64,000 bases of DNA from Beaufortia kweichowensis (lineage: Eukaryota; Chordata; Actinopteri; Cypriniformes; Gastromyzontidae). The first letter of the stretch is position 1. The number at the start of each line of letters is the position of its first letter. Below the pieces are notes generated by a model. The model did not search any database. It was not told the DNA's origin and saw nothing but the letters and a program-made list of their open reading frames with translations. Location: positions 16,610,946 to 16,674,945 of the forward strand of contig CM032794.1 of assembly GCA_019155185.1 (NCBI GenBank), in the 5' to 3' direction. The position numbers and the translations under genes are program-made. Positions 24,818 to 39,800 of the stretch are shown piece after piece.

Positions 24818-27800
24818 GGTGCAAAAGTCAAGTATTTGCATTACTTCTAGTACTGTTTGTATATACTGCAAATATATTTAGTATTTCAGTATTATCAATT
24901 ATGTTCGTACATTTGCTTTGATTAGACAAACTTTTTTAGCAAACTTTCAAAATTTGCTTTTGATTTGAAAACAAATTTCTTAGCATATATTTTTAACACC
25001 AAAATAATGTGTGGATACTTCATATTACCTATAGATATTGTTTCTTGGGTGGTTTTTTAAAGGGTTAAAATTCCAATCAATTTACTTCATATTCTGGCTG
25101 AGGATGTCATGTCATGGCAGACTAGTCTTTTCTGCTTTCCTCAATCGTTTGTTGACATATTTTTGGCTTGTATTAAGGGTTTCAGGTCTATTTTAGGCCT
25201 ACACTGACTGGTTTTCCCACAATGCCACTCAGTCTCTGACAAAGGAGCCTGTCTGTGAAACCAGGCTAGTCTAAAAATCTAATTTTGAGATAACGAGCAT
25301 TAAAATGTGATGTCACTATGATTTAAATCTTTGACATGGCCTTAATCAGTAAATATTAAATATATCAAGGTTATATTTTCAAGAAATGTTCTTTACATTA
25401 TGTTAGATTTTTTTAATCAGAAAACAGTAAATCACAAAAAAATGACTTGTGTTTTCACAGACAGGGCAACACATGTATCAAGATGTTTAAAAAATACTTA
25501 AATCTTAAAAATACAATGCTTGGTCTGTGCAATAGTTTAGTCCTTTAGAGGTCATATTAAATGTCAGACTTAATCTGAGTCCCTGTGGAAATCTTTCATG
25601 TGTATTTGTCAAGTGGAAGTAAGTATCCATTGTTCATCTTCCTCTTACTGAAAACATGTTCATCACGGTTTTGTTGGAGGCTGGCCACTGTGGAATATTA
25701 TGTCAGAAACCATGGCCTCATTTGCCCCATCTGACATTTCCCTGGTTTCAAAGTTTTTTTGCAAAATGTGAAGTTTTTGTTAATATTTATATTTATTCAT
25801 TGGTATACTATAGACTGTACACACTAGCTAATATACTGTACAATGATTCTGTCAATATCTTAGATCTGTTTGTGGCCATATCAAAGACAAGAATGCCTTT
25901 ATTACCATAATTTAAGATCCTGCATCGCTGTCCTTTTTAGTCCCTTTTAGTTAAAGTTTATTGTTTTGTCAATGTCTGTCATGTCTTTGTTAATGATTGT
26001 CGTGTAACATCTATACCACATAGCTCATGAAAACAGTCACACATGATAAATACACCACTTACAGTATATTTTTCCTTTCTGCAGGGGTGAAAAAGAAGAC
26101 TAAAGTCATCAAAAATAATGTCAATCCAGTGTGGAATGAGGTTGGTTCATAGTTTTCACATCAAACCTCACCGAACAAGATACGCAGAATAAATAGTTTT
26201 CTCTATACTTCACTTTCTTTCTCGCAGGGCTTTGAGTGGGACCTGAAGGGTGTGCCCTTAGATTCTGGTGCAGAGCTTCATGTTGTCGTTAAGGACCATG
26301 AGAAAATGGGGAGAAATAGGTAACGTTTCTTTCTCTCTTAAAGCGTATGTGTGTAAAACAAGAGCGCCACTGAATATTAAGCAATAGCAGTTTATTTGCC
26401 TGTTGATCAGTGCAAACAATTGCTCAACGATTCAGCTGGGAGGGCTGTAGAATTTATGGAATGCTCCATTGTTTAATTTACCAGTGGCATTAGTACGAGA
26501 TGTGGTAAACAGATTGTCTGTGCTACACATTTCCATATCCTTATTTCTCCCACTGGTTAATAGCTGTAATGGTCATGAAATTGCCCTGTTAAAGGGGCAT
26601 AAACACTATGGTGAAAGTAACTGTAATAACTAACTGCGTTAATGTTTTTCATTTCAAAGATCGCAGTCTTTAATTGACTACGGCTACTATGTTTCTAATA
26701 AATAGAAAGTCATGCAAACTCGTATTGGCACTGACTAGGGCTCTCTTCATTTGTTCACTTGAAATATCTAAAGATTAGTACAAATAAGTGGCTATTAGTA
26801 TTCGATTAATTTAGATTATTATTATTATTATTAAATTAAACTATCCAGTTAATTGTGGTCCTCTCATGAAATGACTATGTTCGTTAGAATAAATGGATTA
26901 TGAATGGATCTGAATATGAAACAGACCTAAAAAAGATCTAAAAAATGTTCAGATCTAAAAGACCTGGAACATTTTTTTATAGAATATTAAAATTAAAAGG
27001 TTTTCTGTTTATAGTTTCTGACTCAGTTGAAAGCAAACATATAGTTAGCGAAGTTAATTATTAACTCAAAAATACTGTACATAGCACACATTAATATTGG
27101 GTGAAATAATACATTTAAATGGCTGGTTTTGTTTTAAATTAATGTGAAAATTTAATTAGTAAATGAAAAAGTGTGCTTGCATGCTAAATCTACCCTACCT
27201 TTATATTAAATGCTAAATTCAACTTAAATGGACTGGAGAATAAAATTATAGCAGATAAGGGAAAGAAAATGAAGGAAAAGCCATTTGGATGGAAGGAAAC
27301 ACTCACAGGAAGTTTGTCAGTGTGCTTGTTGTGTCTCTTGTTTGCCTTACAAGCCTTATCTGAGCCACAGAAAACAGCTGAAAAGCCATTTTTAGTTGGC
27401 CGGACGGTAAAAAAATGTCAGCTGAGATGCATAGTCATCCATGTGTATCTATTATTAACCATAATAACTGTGTGTCTGTGTGTAGTTCTATGACAAGAAA
27501 TGTTACTTTGTGGCATATGTTAACATACTGTATAACATGTATAACATACTCTTTGTGTGGCTGGACAGGTTTCTGGGCGAGTGTCGGGTGGCTCTTCGAG
27601 ATGTGCCTAATGCCCCAAACCTGTCTGCTACTTTTACGGTTTCCCTGGTCGATACGAAAAGAAACACTACAGGGGTATGTTTCTCTCTCTCTCTTCTCAG
27701 TCCCTTTTACTTGTACATTTACTGATGAAGGCACAGTCAGTGCATTCAGTGATGCTTATGTAAAAACAGGCAGAGCTATTATTACTAACATCACTTTCCT

Positions 27801-30800
27801 TAGAATGATGTATTTTTTCTGCACCACCCAAATCTTTCCTCAGTACATTCTGATGAGTGTGACATCTCATAAGGGAGATATGAATCTGAAAAATTCACAC
27901 ATGCAAACACAATGCTGCCTTCTCATGTCTCAGTCTTCCTTTCCTGTAAATCCCATTTAGTAATGAGATCTCTGCAGATCTGGTCTGATGCAGTGCGCCC
28001 CCTGTAGACATTAACCGTGCATTCCTGAAACAGATTAATAGATGCTGGGAGGAGAAACCCACCTCTGCCCCTGAAAACATTCTCTTTAGTCTCCATAAAT
28101 GAACTTGCTTCACCCCTGAACCACAGTATTTTAAATATTTTTCTCTTTAACTAATAAATGCTACTAAGCTATTTCTTACTTTGAAGAGAACCATTTCCTG
28201 CCATTGTGCATTTTTATTTATGTGTGAAGGTTGACATTGAGTGATGGAAAGCAAAAATAAGGAGAGGGAAAGGTGGAGTTAGTTTTCTTAGCTCCTTTGG
28301 ATCCGTGTGCTCTGGAAATAGCTAAACCCGGAAATCATTTCAGGAAAGTACATTATAAGGTATCACCCTGACGCCGGTCTTATCTTAAAAAACAACTCAA
28401 GTGAGAAGCTTGTTTTTCTCAGCCCACCCAAGATACATCCTTAGTTAAAGTCTCATTTCAGGTTTTAGATAAATATCAGTAGCAACCAAAACCTTTACAG
28501 AATTTTTTTAAAATTTATTTCATCTATTCAGGTTTTAGAGTCGTAACTCTCATCACATCATGTCATTTTCTGTGTCCTCCATCAGGCCACAGTAACCCTG
28601 CAGGTTTCCTACATCCCTCCTCCAGGGATGGCTCCCATATTCCAGCCTCCTCCTCAGCCAGAAGCCCAACACACCCCTGTGGAACTAGACACAGTTACAG
28701 GTATGTTTATGAACATGGCATACTACAGTATATACAGTAGCTCCAATTCATACACACATTTTCAATTTGTACAACCAACTGCACACAATATATGCAACAG
28801 TGTATGACATCAGTTTGGAAAGATCTGACTCTTCATCCTGCAACAAGCAGATTTAGCTAAGTTCATCCAGTTCTCCGATATTTTCATCTAGTATATTACC
28901 CCTCCATGTGGTATGTTACCCCTAGTTTTTGATTTAATATCTGGACTGATACCATACAAAATATGTCTTAAAGATTGTGACCGAATGTGTATATTATGCA
29001 GACATGTGTGTGATGTTTTTGACCTGTGTTTATGTTAAGTGTTCTCGCTGGACACTATGGGTGAGGAGGACACTGAGAGTATGCTCATGATGGAGGTGGT
29101 GGAGGAACCTGAACCTCTTCCAGGGCCACAGGGTCAGGACATCGGCACCCCCACAGCACCACCAAAGAAAGCTCCACCAAACTTTAACCATGGCCTTAAG
29201 AAGAAGAAACGGCAAAGCAACAAATCCCCATTGTCTAACAAACCACAGGACCTCCAGGTGTGTGTGTATCAGTTTAAATCTTTGTTTGGTGGGTCTTGGT
29301 GTATGTATTTCTATTATAAGTACTTATAATGTTTCCATATAATCAATGAATGATAATAAAACTATTAACAGTGATTTCTTGTCAGTACAGAATGACATAA
29401 AAAAAACCCAGTCCAGCGATTTAAATATACTGTCATTTACTTTTTTCCTGGTTTGAATATAGTGCCATCTTGTGGCAACACTAAGTTAAAGGAGTAGTTC
29501 ACCCCAAAATAAATATTATTTTATCATTTATTCACTGGTGTTGTTTTGTTTGTTTTCTTTAGTGTAACAAAAAGAAGATATTTTGAGAAATATGTGGTTT
29601 TGTGTTCATACAATGGAAGTCAATAGGGCTTAATGTTGTTTGATTACCAACATTCTTCAAAATATCTTTTTTTGTGTTCTGCAGAAGTCAAACAGGTTTA
29701 AAATGGCATGAGGATGAATAAATGATAAAATAATTTACATTTTTGGGTGAACTATCCCCTTAAGGACGCAGGAATCAAAATATTAAACTGCCTGCTAAAA
29801 TAAATAACACGGTTTTTAATAGTTTCAATTATTTATTGAGATCATTATTATTTAATGATTAATGAGATTTATGGTCTTATTTACAATATTATTTAGGTTA
29901 TACTGTAAGATAACCATCTTAGTTTCTTAAAAATGTCACAGTCAGCAAATGCACATATAAGTGGATTTATTAACAAAAGTCGTAACATTCAATAATTGAA
30001 TGTATTTAATTGTAGATTCGACTGCGCATCATTGAGGGAAGACAGCTGCCTGGTGTCAACATAAAACCAGTGGTCAAGGTTACAGTCGGAGGCCAGACAA
30101 AGAGAACACGCATCAGGAAGGGCAATAACCCTGTTTTTGATGAGGTATCTTATTTTTTCATCAGTGTTGGAGGAAGAATAACAAATTGCAAAATCTCAAT
30201 AGTTTGTTAATTTCATTATTCTTACATCATCAAAGTTGATACTGTATGCCTCTTGTACTGCCTCTAATACTGTATGTCTTTTCAGACATTCTTTCTAAAC
30301 TTCTTTGAGAAACCTTCAGATCTTTTGGATGAACCTATATTTATAACAGTAAGATATATTATTGTCATATTACTGTAATGTTCTTGCTTTAATTTTTTCC
30401 ATATATGTTTTACATAAGTGAAAGGTCCAGTTATTTTGTCTATGTCCATTTTAAGGTACTTGACTCCAAGTCACTCCGTAAAGATTCTGTCATTGGTGAA
30501 TTCAAGGTACAGTAGATATGATGTGGTTCTTTATTTTCCCATTGTCTGTATGTAAACCACTTCATTTAAGAGTTGTTCTTACTGGCTCTAAGTGTTTATT
30601 TAAAGTCATTTGTTCTAAAAGTCTTTTATTTTACTGTTTTTCTTAGTCATGTTAGTGTATTTCTCAACTCATCCTTAACATTTGCAAAATAATAAGTGTA
30701 TTTTTCAAAACATACAAACTAGGGGCTGGTCGATATGTGTTTTTCAGGGCCGATGCCGATATCGATTATTACAGATCAAGTAGATCCCTAATTGATATTT

Positions 30801-33800
30801 TAAACCGATATATATGTCTCTTGTAAAAATGAAAATTACTGTCAAAATTCAATAGCAAGGGTTTTGACAAAAACTTTCTTTAAATGCTTTATAAGCATAT
30901 CATTAATATTAATAATATTAACAATAACATAAAAAGTGCAGGAAGCACCCAGCCAGCAGCTTTCTGTAAACATTTTGTAAAACTTAAAGTAGTAAACAAC
31001 AACTAGCAACAAATGAACAAATAATAAACATGAGCATTTACATGTATTTAACACACTGTTTTATGCAGCTTAAAGGGACATGTAATGCTTTAATCTGCAG
31101 TTACAAATGCATAAATAATATTTTGATATTTTAAACATAAAACGTTGAATCCTGAGATTTAGGATTATTTAAAAAATGAAAACTTAGCGAGCATTGCTAA
31201 GAGACGCAAAATGTTTCGTGGCTTTTTGTTGGGGAAATAGAGCAAAACCAGGCAATAAATCTCTTAGTATTAACTTCTTATTTATTGAACTGTTGTATAA
31301 AATCAATACCACATTTTTAATCATGCTGATCTTTGGAGAACTATATGAAATTATATAAATGAATACATTTTCTGCCCCCATATCTTAAATTTTGTGATCG
31401 TTCTAAATGGATTTTAATGGGATGAATGAATCAGACATTCACTTTTGCGTTTGATAAAGCGCCATTAAATTGTTTATTAGCCGGCAACATGATCACCTTC
31501 GCAGGCAACCGATCCACATTTTACTTACTCATACGGTCAAGTAGCATAAAATTAATATTAGTAGAATAATAAGCTTAAATAGCTCAACTTACATGTTGTT
31601 GGTCCAAGTAAACTCTGTTAAAGTTCATCAGTGAAGGAATTCTCAATATAACTATAGAACTAGGAATGCTTGTCAACATAAATAGCTTATATTTAGGTGT
31701 TTTACAACGTCAATATAGTTATGATTTATTGCAACTGTAGCAAAGTCCGCCGCTGTCTACAACTGATGCACTCCAGTTAGCAAGTGCGTGTGAGAGAGCG
31801 GTGCCTTCAGCCTTGCGCGTTGATTGGCCGGACTCGTGACTCCCAACAAATCAGATTAGCCTGTGGGCGGGCATTGCTTTAGAGCGTAGAATGGTGAGTT
31901 CCGCCAGAGTTGACTGCGTCAGAGAGCCAAAGAGCGCATTTTAAAATCAAAACATTTTATCTGCAAATCAGTTCTTTTGAAAAATGACCGATGTCGATAA
32001 TCGTAAAATGCTAAATATCGGCGTCAGTAATCGGCCAGGGCCATAATCGGTCGACCCCTAATACAAACGGCACTACATCATGGATGAACTGCCAAAATGG
32101 TTAGCCATCTTGTCAATTTAACAGCCTACACTGTAAAAATGAGAAGTTCTTTAAGGAACCATTTGTGGTTCTTCACTTTGCCATACCGACAGACCCGTCA
32201 GGAACTTTAGAGCTGAATTTAAACTTCTTCAAAGATCCCATAAGTGTTTTTGCCAAGTCTGTTAATGGTTCCTCAGAGAACCACCCGTGGTAAAAAAGGT
32301 TCCTTGAGGTTCTCCTGACGGTTCTGCCAGGATCTTTTCATTTTTACAGTGTAGGCTGTCAGCATTTTCTAATGTAAACTAGCCCAACCATTTTGATAAA
32401 AATAATTGAAAATCCATTAATAATAAGCTGCACTTTTCTGTGTGTCACATTTCAATAGTACAAAGTTACACATTACTGTCTGTAAGATATTGACTGCTTT
32501 TATGATGTGTACATGACTAGATGTGATGTTTTTGGTTTTGTTTCTCAGCTGGATGTTGGCATGGTATACAACGAACACAGTAAGTGGCATTGCACTCTTT
32601 TAATTTTGTCTTGTAACATATACAGTAGATCACTGAAGACAGAATTGTCATGTCAATTTAATATCTATTTTAGGATTTAAATGAAACTGTTACAAAGAAA
32701 ACACTTCTTTGCATTTTTAACAACACGTTTTTTTCTCTCTTCCATTGCACAGGACATGCTATTCTGAGGAAGTGGTTGTTGCTGGCGGACCCTGATGATC
32801 TGTCTGCAGGGGCGAGGGGTTATCTGAAGGCCAGCATGTGTGTGCTGGCTGCCGGTGATGAGCCTCCGGTAAATTAACAAAAGATTCATAGAGCAATTAT
32901 GATATCATTTCAAATCCAGTCAAACTGTGATAAAGTGCATGTGATGTGGTACCACTGTACCAGTGTATTTCCTTAAAGAACTGAATTTGTGTGTGTCTAT
33001 GTTTGTGTGTTAGACTGATAAGAAAGAGGGTCTGGAAGAAAAAGAGGATATTGAGGGGAACTTGTTGAGACCAGCTGGTCTTACCCTGAGAGGAGCAACA
33101 TTTACTCTCCGAGTTTACAGAGCAGAAGATCTTCCTCAGAGTAAGTAGCACCGCGTGTGCATACTGTATGGCTTGTTTTTCTTGTTTGCCACTGTTATTA
33201 ATCTCTCTCTTTTTTTATACAGTGGATGATGCCCTTATGGATGGAGTGAAACAGTTTCTTGGTTTTGAGTCCAATAGAAAGAACCTTGTGGATCCACTGG
33301 TGGAGATCAACTTTGCAGGGAAATCGGTACATAATTTCCAAATCAATCATTATTATTGATTTAGAAGTCTAAAGATCTCTAAAGTTACTAGTTTTATTTT
33401 GTCACATATCTAGATCTGTACTAAGATTCTAGAAAGAAACGCCAATCCTCAGTGGAACCAGAGTCTCACTTTACCCATCAGAGTAAGACACACATTTCCA
33501 CACCACTGAACTGCCTAATCAGATCCATCATTAGATCTATTAACAGTCTGTTTTGTATTCCAGTTTCCATCCATGTGTGAAAAGATGAGAATACGCATTT
33601 TAGATTGGTGAGTCAGATTTGAATTTATTTCAATTAAATGAACAGTTCTACTTCAGTTGGAATAACTGTGTAAATTGATACTGTTTCAACTATAGTTAAA
33701 AATCATATTGTGCAGTACCGATAGGACATTAACAGTCTCGCATTTAGTAGACACTTTCATCCAAAGTTTTTACATCATAGCATCATAGTCTGCTATCATA

Positions 33801-36800
33801 CATGCTATCTCATTCATTTTCTTTCAGGGATCGTGCCAGCCATAATGATGTCATTGGCACTGCAAACTTGTGTATGTCCAAAATGTCAGCCCCTGGAGGA
33901 GAGATTGAAGGTAAGTATGGGCGTTCACTTACAATCACATACAGCAGAGGATTGTTTAGGTCATTGACTTGCTCTACAGCTTCACAACACTTTGTTTTAA
34001 ACACTTGAAATTGTTGTGGTCCTTGTAACGATAACAAAGCATTAAAATGTTTTCAGTGGGAAAACATTTTTGACTACTTATAGTTGTTTGGCTGCTAATT
34101 TGGTGTCCTGGTTTTGTAGCACTGGTCATTACCATGGTTGTAACTAATATACAGTATTTGCTGTGAATTGAGATTACAAACTCATACTGCGTGGTGGGAA
34201 ATGTAACGTTGGCTTGTGTTTGTAGAGTAGAGACAAAGAATTTAACATCTGAGCCCTTCTCAGGGAGATAAAAATTAAGATCAAGATTTTTATGGCTTTT
34301 ATGACAATATTAGAGTTTGTACTGCATTGTTGGATTGCGTAGCATTGTGCAGCTATTTATTCAGTGTTTTTTGGACTGCATGGAGTGAGTTTTTCCAAAT
34401 TTCCCTTAATAGCATGTACACGCATGCATGAGACTCTGCTCGAGTTAGTCATCTTGTCTTTCATTCTTTTTCATTTCTCATCAAAACTTGTATTTCTTTA
34501 TGCACTCAGATGAGTTTCCTTCCGGGACCGTCCACAGCACCAGTATGTGTGTCTCTCTGATCTCAAGTCTTGTGTGTTTCCCTTCTTATACAGTAGATCG
34601 CACCTATGCTTCAGATTTGAGTTTTGCTGAACGTTGGTCTGTAGTGCTTGTAGATGTGAAAAGGCTTAGATTGTAAATAGCCTGTAGCGTTTATCCCGCT
34701 AATCCTTGGTTAAGATGTTTTATAATGACAAAGAATTGCTGGAGCAGTCATCAAGCCAAATGATTAGTTGGTTATACTTGTATTGTTATAATTTTATATG
34801 TATATGTATGGCAGCAGGATTACAGTATGTCTCATTCTTGCTTGTCTCTATTTTGTGTCACAAGTGGATGACAGTATAGGCTTTCTTCCGACCTTTGGCC
34901 CCTGTTACGTCAACATGTACGGGAGCCCAAGAGAGTTCACAGCCTTCTCAGACCCCAATGAAGCATTAAACCTCGGAAAGGTGGGATATAAAATACAGTA
35001 TAGGAACAAATAATTCAAGCCGATTATGCATTTTCAATTTGCATGCAACAATACAAACCTGTATGAAAGTATGGTTCACACTGCTGCATAACAAATTGCA
35101 CTATTTGACGTTTCTGTCATTGACGCCACAGTTTGTATACACTTAACTCCTTGTTAAAACCTTGTTCGAGTGTTAAAAAATATTTTTTAGAAGTGGGTTA
35201 ACCTTATGCTTTGTGTGTTTTTGTGTCATAGGGAGAGGGTGTGGCTTATCGGGGGCGCATGCTTCTGGAGCTAATCACAAAGCTGTCCGATCAGGTGGAG
35301 CAAAAGGTTGAAGAAATACACTCTGATGACCTTCTGGTGGTGGAGGTTAGAGATCAGTCAGTCTTTTCTTTAAGTACACTAGGTTTCATTATCGTCCCTG
35401 GATTCCTGTGACATGGGATGCGTCACTAAATAGAAGTTAAGAGCCTTTGTGTGTGTTGTGTCTCACAGAAATTCATGCGGAAGAGGAAGTACTCTCTGTT
35501 TGCTGCGTTTTACTCGGCCACTCTTCTCCAGGATGTGGATGATGCAGTTCAGTTTGAAGTCAGTATTGGTAACTATGGCAACAAGTTTGACAACACCTGT
35601 CTGCCTCTGGCCTCCACCACTCAGTTCAGCAGGGCAGTGTTTGACGGTAAGAAATCATCTAATGATTAATATATTACTATGTTTATATTTATACACAATA
35701 GAAAAACATGGGAAAAAATAGTTTTGAGAAATAACACACACACAATTTCTCGGGACAGCCCCTGGCTCTTTTAACAACAAAAAAGTCAGGGGAGTGGCCC
35801 AAGATTTTTGCCAAACAGAGATTGAAAGGAATGTGATTATGAAGAAATAGTGTGTTTCTGGAAAACTAAGGAAATATATTAGCAAAATGGATGAAATCTT
35901 TTAGCATCTTGTATTTGAATTGTGTTAATGATTTTGTTAACTCTATGTCAATGTATGATATTCACACAGGCTGCCATTATTACTATCTGCCCTGGGGAAA
36001 TGTGAAACCCGTGGTGGTCTTATCTTCAGAATGGGAGGATATCGGTCCCCGCATTGAGGCTCTAAACATGCTGCAAAGCATAGTCGACCGACTGGTGAGG
36101 AGTGTTAACTGTAACAACTTACAATAATTAACAGCATTTATTAGTCTTCAAGTAAGAGATAATGTACAGCCAGTCTGTTGTTACCGCAGAATAAACCCAG
36201 ATTAGGAGTGATTAGGTTTTGTTTTTTATTGGCTTTAGACATGATAACCACTTTAGAGTTGTAGGAGACCTGAGCAACCTTGCAGGGTTTATTCTACGAC
36301 TGGCCAATCAGAATCAAGTATTCCAGAGTGCCATGTAATAATGTTAATGAATAAAAACACAATTATTTTATTGTGATTTATTTAATTAATTTATGTATTC
36401 ATTTTAACAAGAAGAACTTATGCTTATAAAAATCCTGTAGTAAATGTTGCAATTAACATTAACTGCAATGAACTAACCCTAAATATAAACCTTAATTATA
36501 AACTGCTTTAGTCAGGTCATTAATATATTGAAGCAGAATGTTCTGTTGTTTGTTACAGGAGTCAAACCTGGAGCAGGTCCAGCTACAGGTGAAAGCGAGA
36601 AGCGACGAACAGGAAGTGGAGCAGAGGGTTGTCCAGCTGCTTGATGATGTCATAGCCGACTGCAGGTTCTGATAGTCTTAACTGTTTGTGAAGGTCCAAA
36701 CACACTAAGCGACTAATGTTTCTCTCTTTGTGTATGTAGTGAGGAGGTCCCTGAACTTGACAAGTGGAACTGTGCGACTCCGCTGGATAAAGCTCTGAGG

Positions 36801-39800
36801 AATCTGCGTAAGATTAATATGCAGCAGATTGTGCAGGCTGCGCTTACTCTCAAACATGGTTCAGAGACTGAGCTGAGTGCTGTGCTGGAGCAGGCTGAGG
36901 ACTGGATCCTGCGACTACGACACCTAGCTGAGGAGGTGAATGAGAGAGAATACAAATCCTGTCAAAAATTCAGTCATAACTAATACACATGCTCCAACAT
37001 TCTGGTGGTTGTGTGAGTCTGATTTTAGTAATAATTTCTATAATAATTTCCGCTGTACTTTGTTTTTACAGTTTGTGCACTTAAAGAGAAATATAAGGTA
37101 TCTAGTTGATCTTAATATGGGTTAATATTCTTTCTTTCAGCCCCAGAACAGTCTGCCAGATATAATAATCTGGATGCTTCAGGGAGACAAAAGAGTGGCC
37201 TACCACAGAATCCCTGCCCATCAGGTTCTCTTTTCCCAGGGTTACTGTGGTAAACATTGTGGCCAACTTCAGACAGTTTTCATGAAGGTAAACACACTTT
37301 TTGGAGGCAAGGCATACACTAATGATACAATGATATGCCAAATGGAACATGATCAATAGAGGTACTGATAAATGGTCTCTCTAAATCTATTTGTAATATG
37401 CGTTCAGTATCCACAGGATAAGGGAGGAGACAGTAAGGTCCCAGCTCAGATCCGGGTGAAGGTTTGGTTTGGACTTAATGCCGATGTCAAGTTCTTCAAC
37501 CAGTTTGCAGAAGGCAAAATATCCGTGTTTGCAGAAACGGTGAGTGGACAGTTGTCCCACATACAGTACAGTAGTTAAAGCTGCTGTTTATTTTCCTTTA
37601 AATAAAACATCAAATGTGCTATTTTCTAAAGTATTGCAGAATGCTGATATTGTAGGTTTTTGAGAATAAATTACAGTTAGAAAACAAAATTACAGCTTAT
37701 ACATTTTTTAGAAATCTTCTGTGGCTCCTTTTTTGAAATTCTGAGGTAGAAATCTGCTGTTTTACTGGCTTCTTATCAAACTGAATTTCTTTTCAAGCTA
37801 CTGAGCTATACATTTTTTTGGGTCTACAGTATGAGAACCAGACTAAATTGGCACTGGTGGGGTCCTGGGGTACAACGGGTCTGACTTACCCAAAGTTCAG
37901 TGACGTGACGAGCAGAATTAAACTCCCCAAAGAAAGCTTTAAACCTTCTTCAGGATGGAGCTTTGCAGGAGACTGGTATGTCAGTCCAGAGAAAACGTGA
38001 GTATCATCCTATCAGTATCAGTCCAGTCAAATCTTGTATTGGAGGTAACACTGTTCTTTGTCATTTGTGATGTTAGAATGCTGTATGACACTGATGCAGG
38101 TCATATGAGCTTTTTGGAGGAAGTATTTGAAAATCAGATGAGGTTGCCAGGTGGACAGTGGATTGGCATGCCGGAGGGCTACACAGATGTGGTCAGTGCA
38201 CTATTTTTTGTTATTTCATGTACAGTAGGGAGAGTAAATACAGTATTTTAATAATGCACAGAGGAATAATTAGTCAAAGATAAAGTTGAATTTATATGTA
38301 AACACTTCACTGTACTATAAAAGTGTGCTAACACACAGCAGATGGAGAAGAGATGTGTTCTACGTTACAGTAAAGGCAGTTGACAAGGGCTGACCCTTTT
38401 TTTGTTCATTATGTGTCCATCGGGGGGCAGAATGGAGAAAAAGCAGTGCCCAAAGATGAGATTGAGTGTCCTCCTGGCTGGGTTTGGGAGGATATTGAGT
38501 GGAGCGAGGATCTGAAGCGTGCGGTGGATGACCAAGGTATGGAAACTTTTTAGGAGTTCCTGCACACATAAGCCAATAACTTCTGTTCCTCATTATTTGG
38601 TATATAGTTGTGATTTCAGAAAGGAAACATCTCTACCATAAATCTAATAGGATCCTATCTCACCTGCAGGTTGGGAATATGGAGTAACCCTCCCCCCGAC
38701 CGCCGGCCAAAGTCTTGGGTTCCATCCGAGAAGATGTACCACACCAACCGCCGCAGACGCTGGATCCGACTTCGCCGTAGAGACATGCAGAAGATGGAGG
38801 CACTTCGAAAAGTACTTCATCAGTCATTAGCAAGATGTTACCACTCTCAGCTTGTTTTTAGTCCAATAAATAACATTTTCATATTGGGAGCATGTTATGA
38901 AAAAATGAAGATTCTTGGCACGAGCTTCGGTTAGTTCCTTTTGAATTCTGGGGGTTTCTGGTAAAGCTCAGGATGGCGTGACACAGCGAGCTCTGTATAC
39001 TCTTAGGAGGTCTTCTCCTGTCCCTGAACGCATCTGGTTAGAGGCAGATGGAGGTTGAGATGACACCTAATTAATCATGCTATCTGAGAATAATCCGAAA
39101 TCAATCCCACACCTCTAATCCATTTGGCAAGAAAACCTGGGTCCAACTTTAAAGTTCCACCGCAAATATGCTTAATGTTCATCATCTGTGTGGGGGTGTG
39201 TGTATGGGTCTGTGTGACAGAGAGAGAGAGAGAGAGAGACAAAGATAAAATGATTCAATTTATGGATGTTTTTACTACTTGAGCAAACAATTTCTTCAGT
39301 GTGTTAATAAATAAATGAGGTTTCTATTATTTCTAAAAACAAATTATCATGATGTTACATTAAAGTGCTTCAACATATTTGTTTTTTTGAAGCATAAACA
39401 TAAACATTTGCTCAATCAGTGTAATTTGCCAATTCACTCATACTCTATGGATGATTTACACATAAATAAGCCTCTAGTGTATAGACCATTTCACAACACT
39501 GGTCCAGAAGCACTTCCTGTTTCAGTTTTTTGTATTTCACATATGTAAATTAAATTAAATCTTAAAGATGTTTGTTAAACAAGTCAGTTGTAAATGTTCT
39601 GTTGATTGTATTTTGTTCTGACATTTGTGTAGTGTTAAAAAACTGAGACAGGAAGTGCTTCTGGACCAGTGCTGTTTACATCTTGTGAAATGGTCTATAG
39701 AAATAATAGGAACGTGAGTGAGGGACAGAAAATATTGTGTGTGTCTTGATTAAACCTAGTTTACATTAAATTGCATTATTTTATATTACAGTCCATTTAA

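Larger units (their letters stand above)
21156..26084 (+). other. dysf: dysf intron 1
   Basis: A 4.9-kb intron containing the v1 alternative first exon (23202-23295), a MITE-like repeat (about 22,450-22,645) and a (GA)n run (24781-24815). Nothing else coding was recognised. Confidence 0.8.

Noticed and set aside
27415..27960. 181-codon plus-strand frame over dysf exon 4
   Set aside because: The frame differs from the true exon frame and simply reads through the exon and intron.
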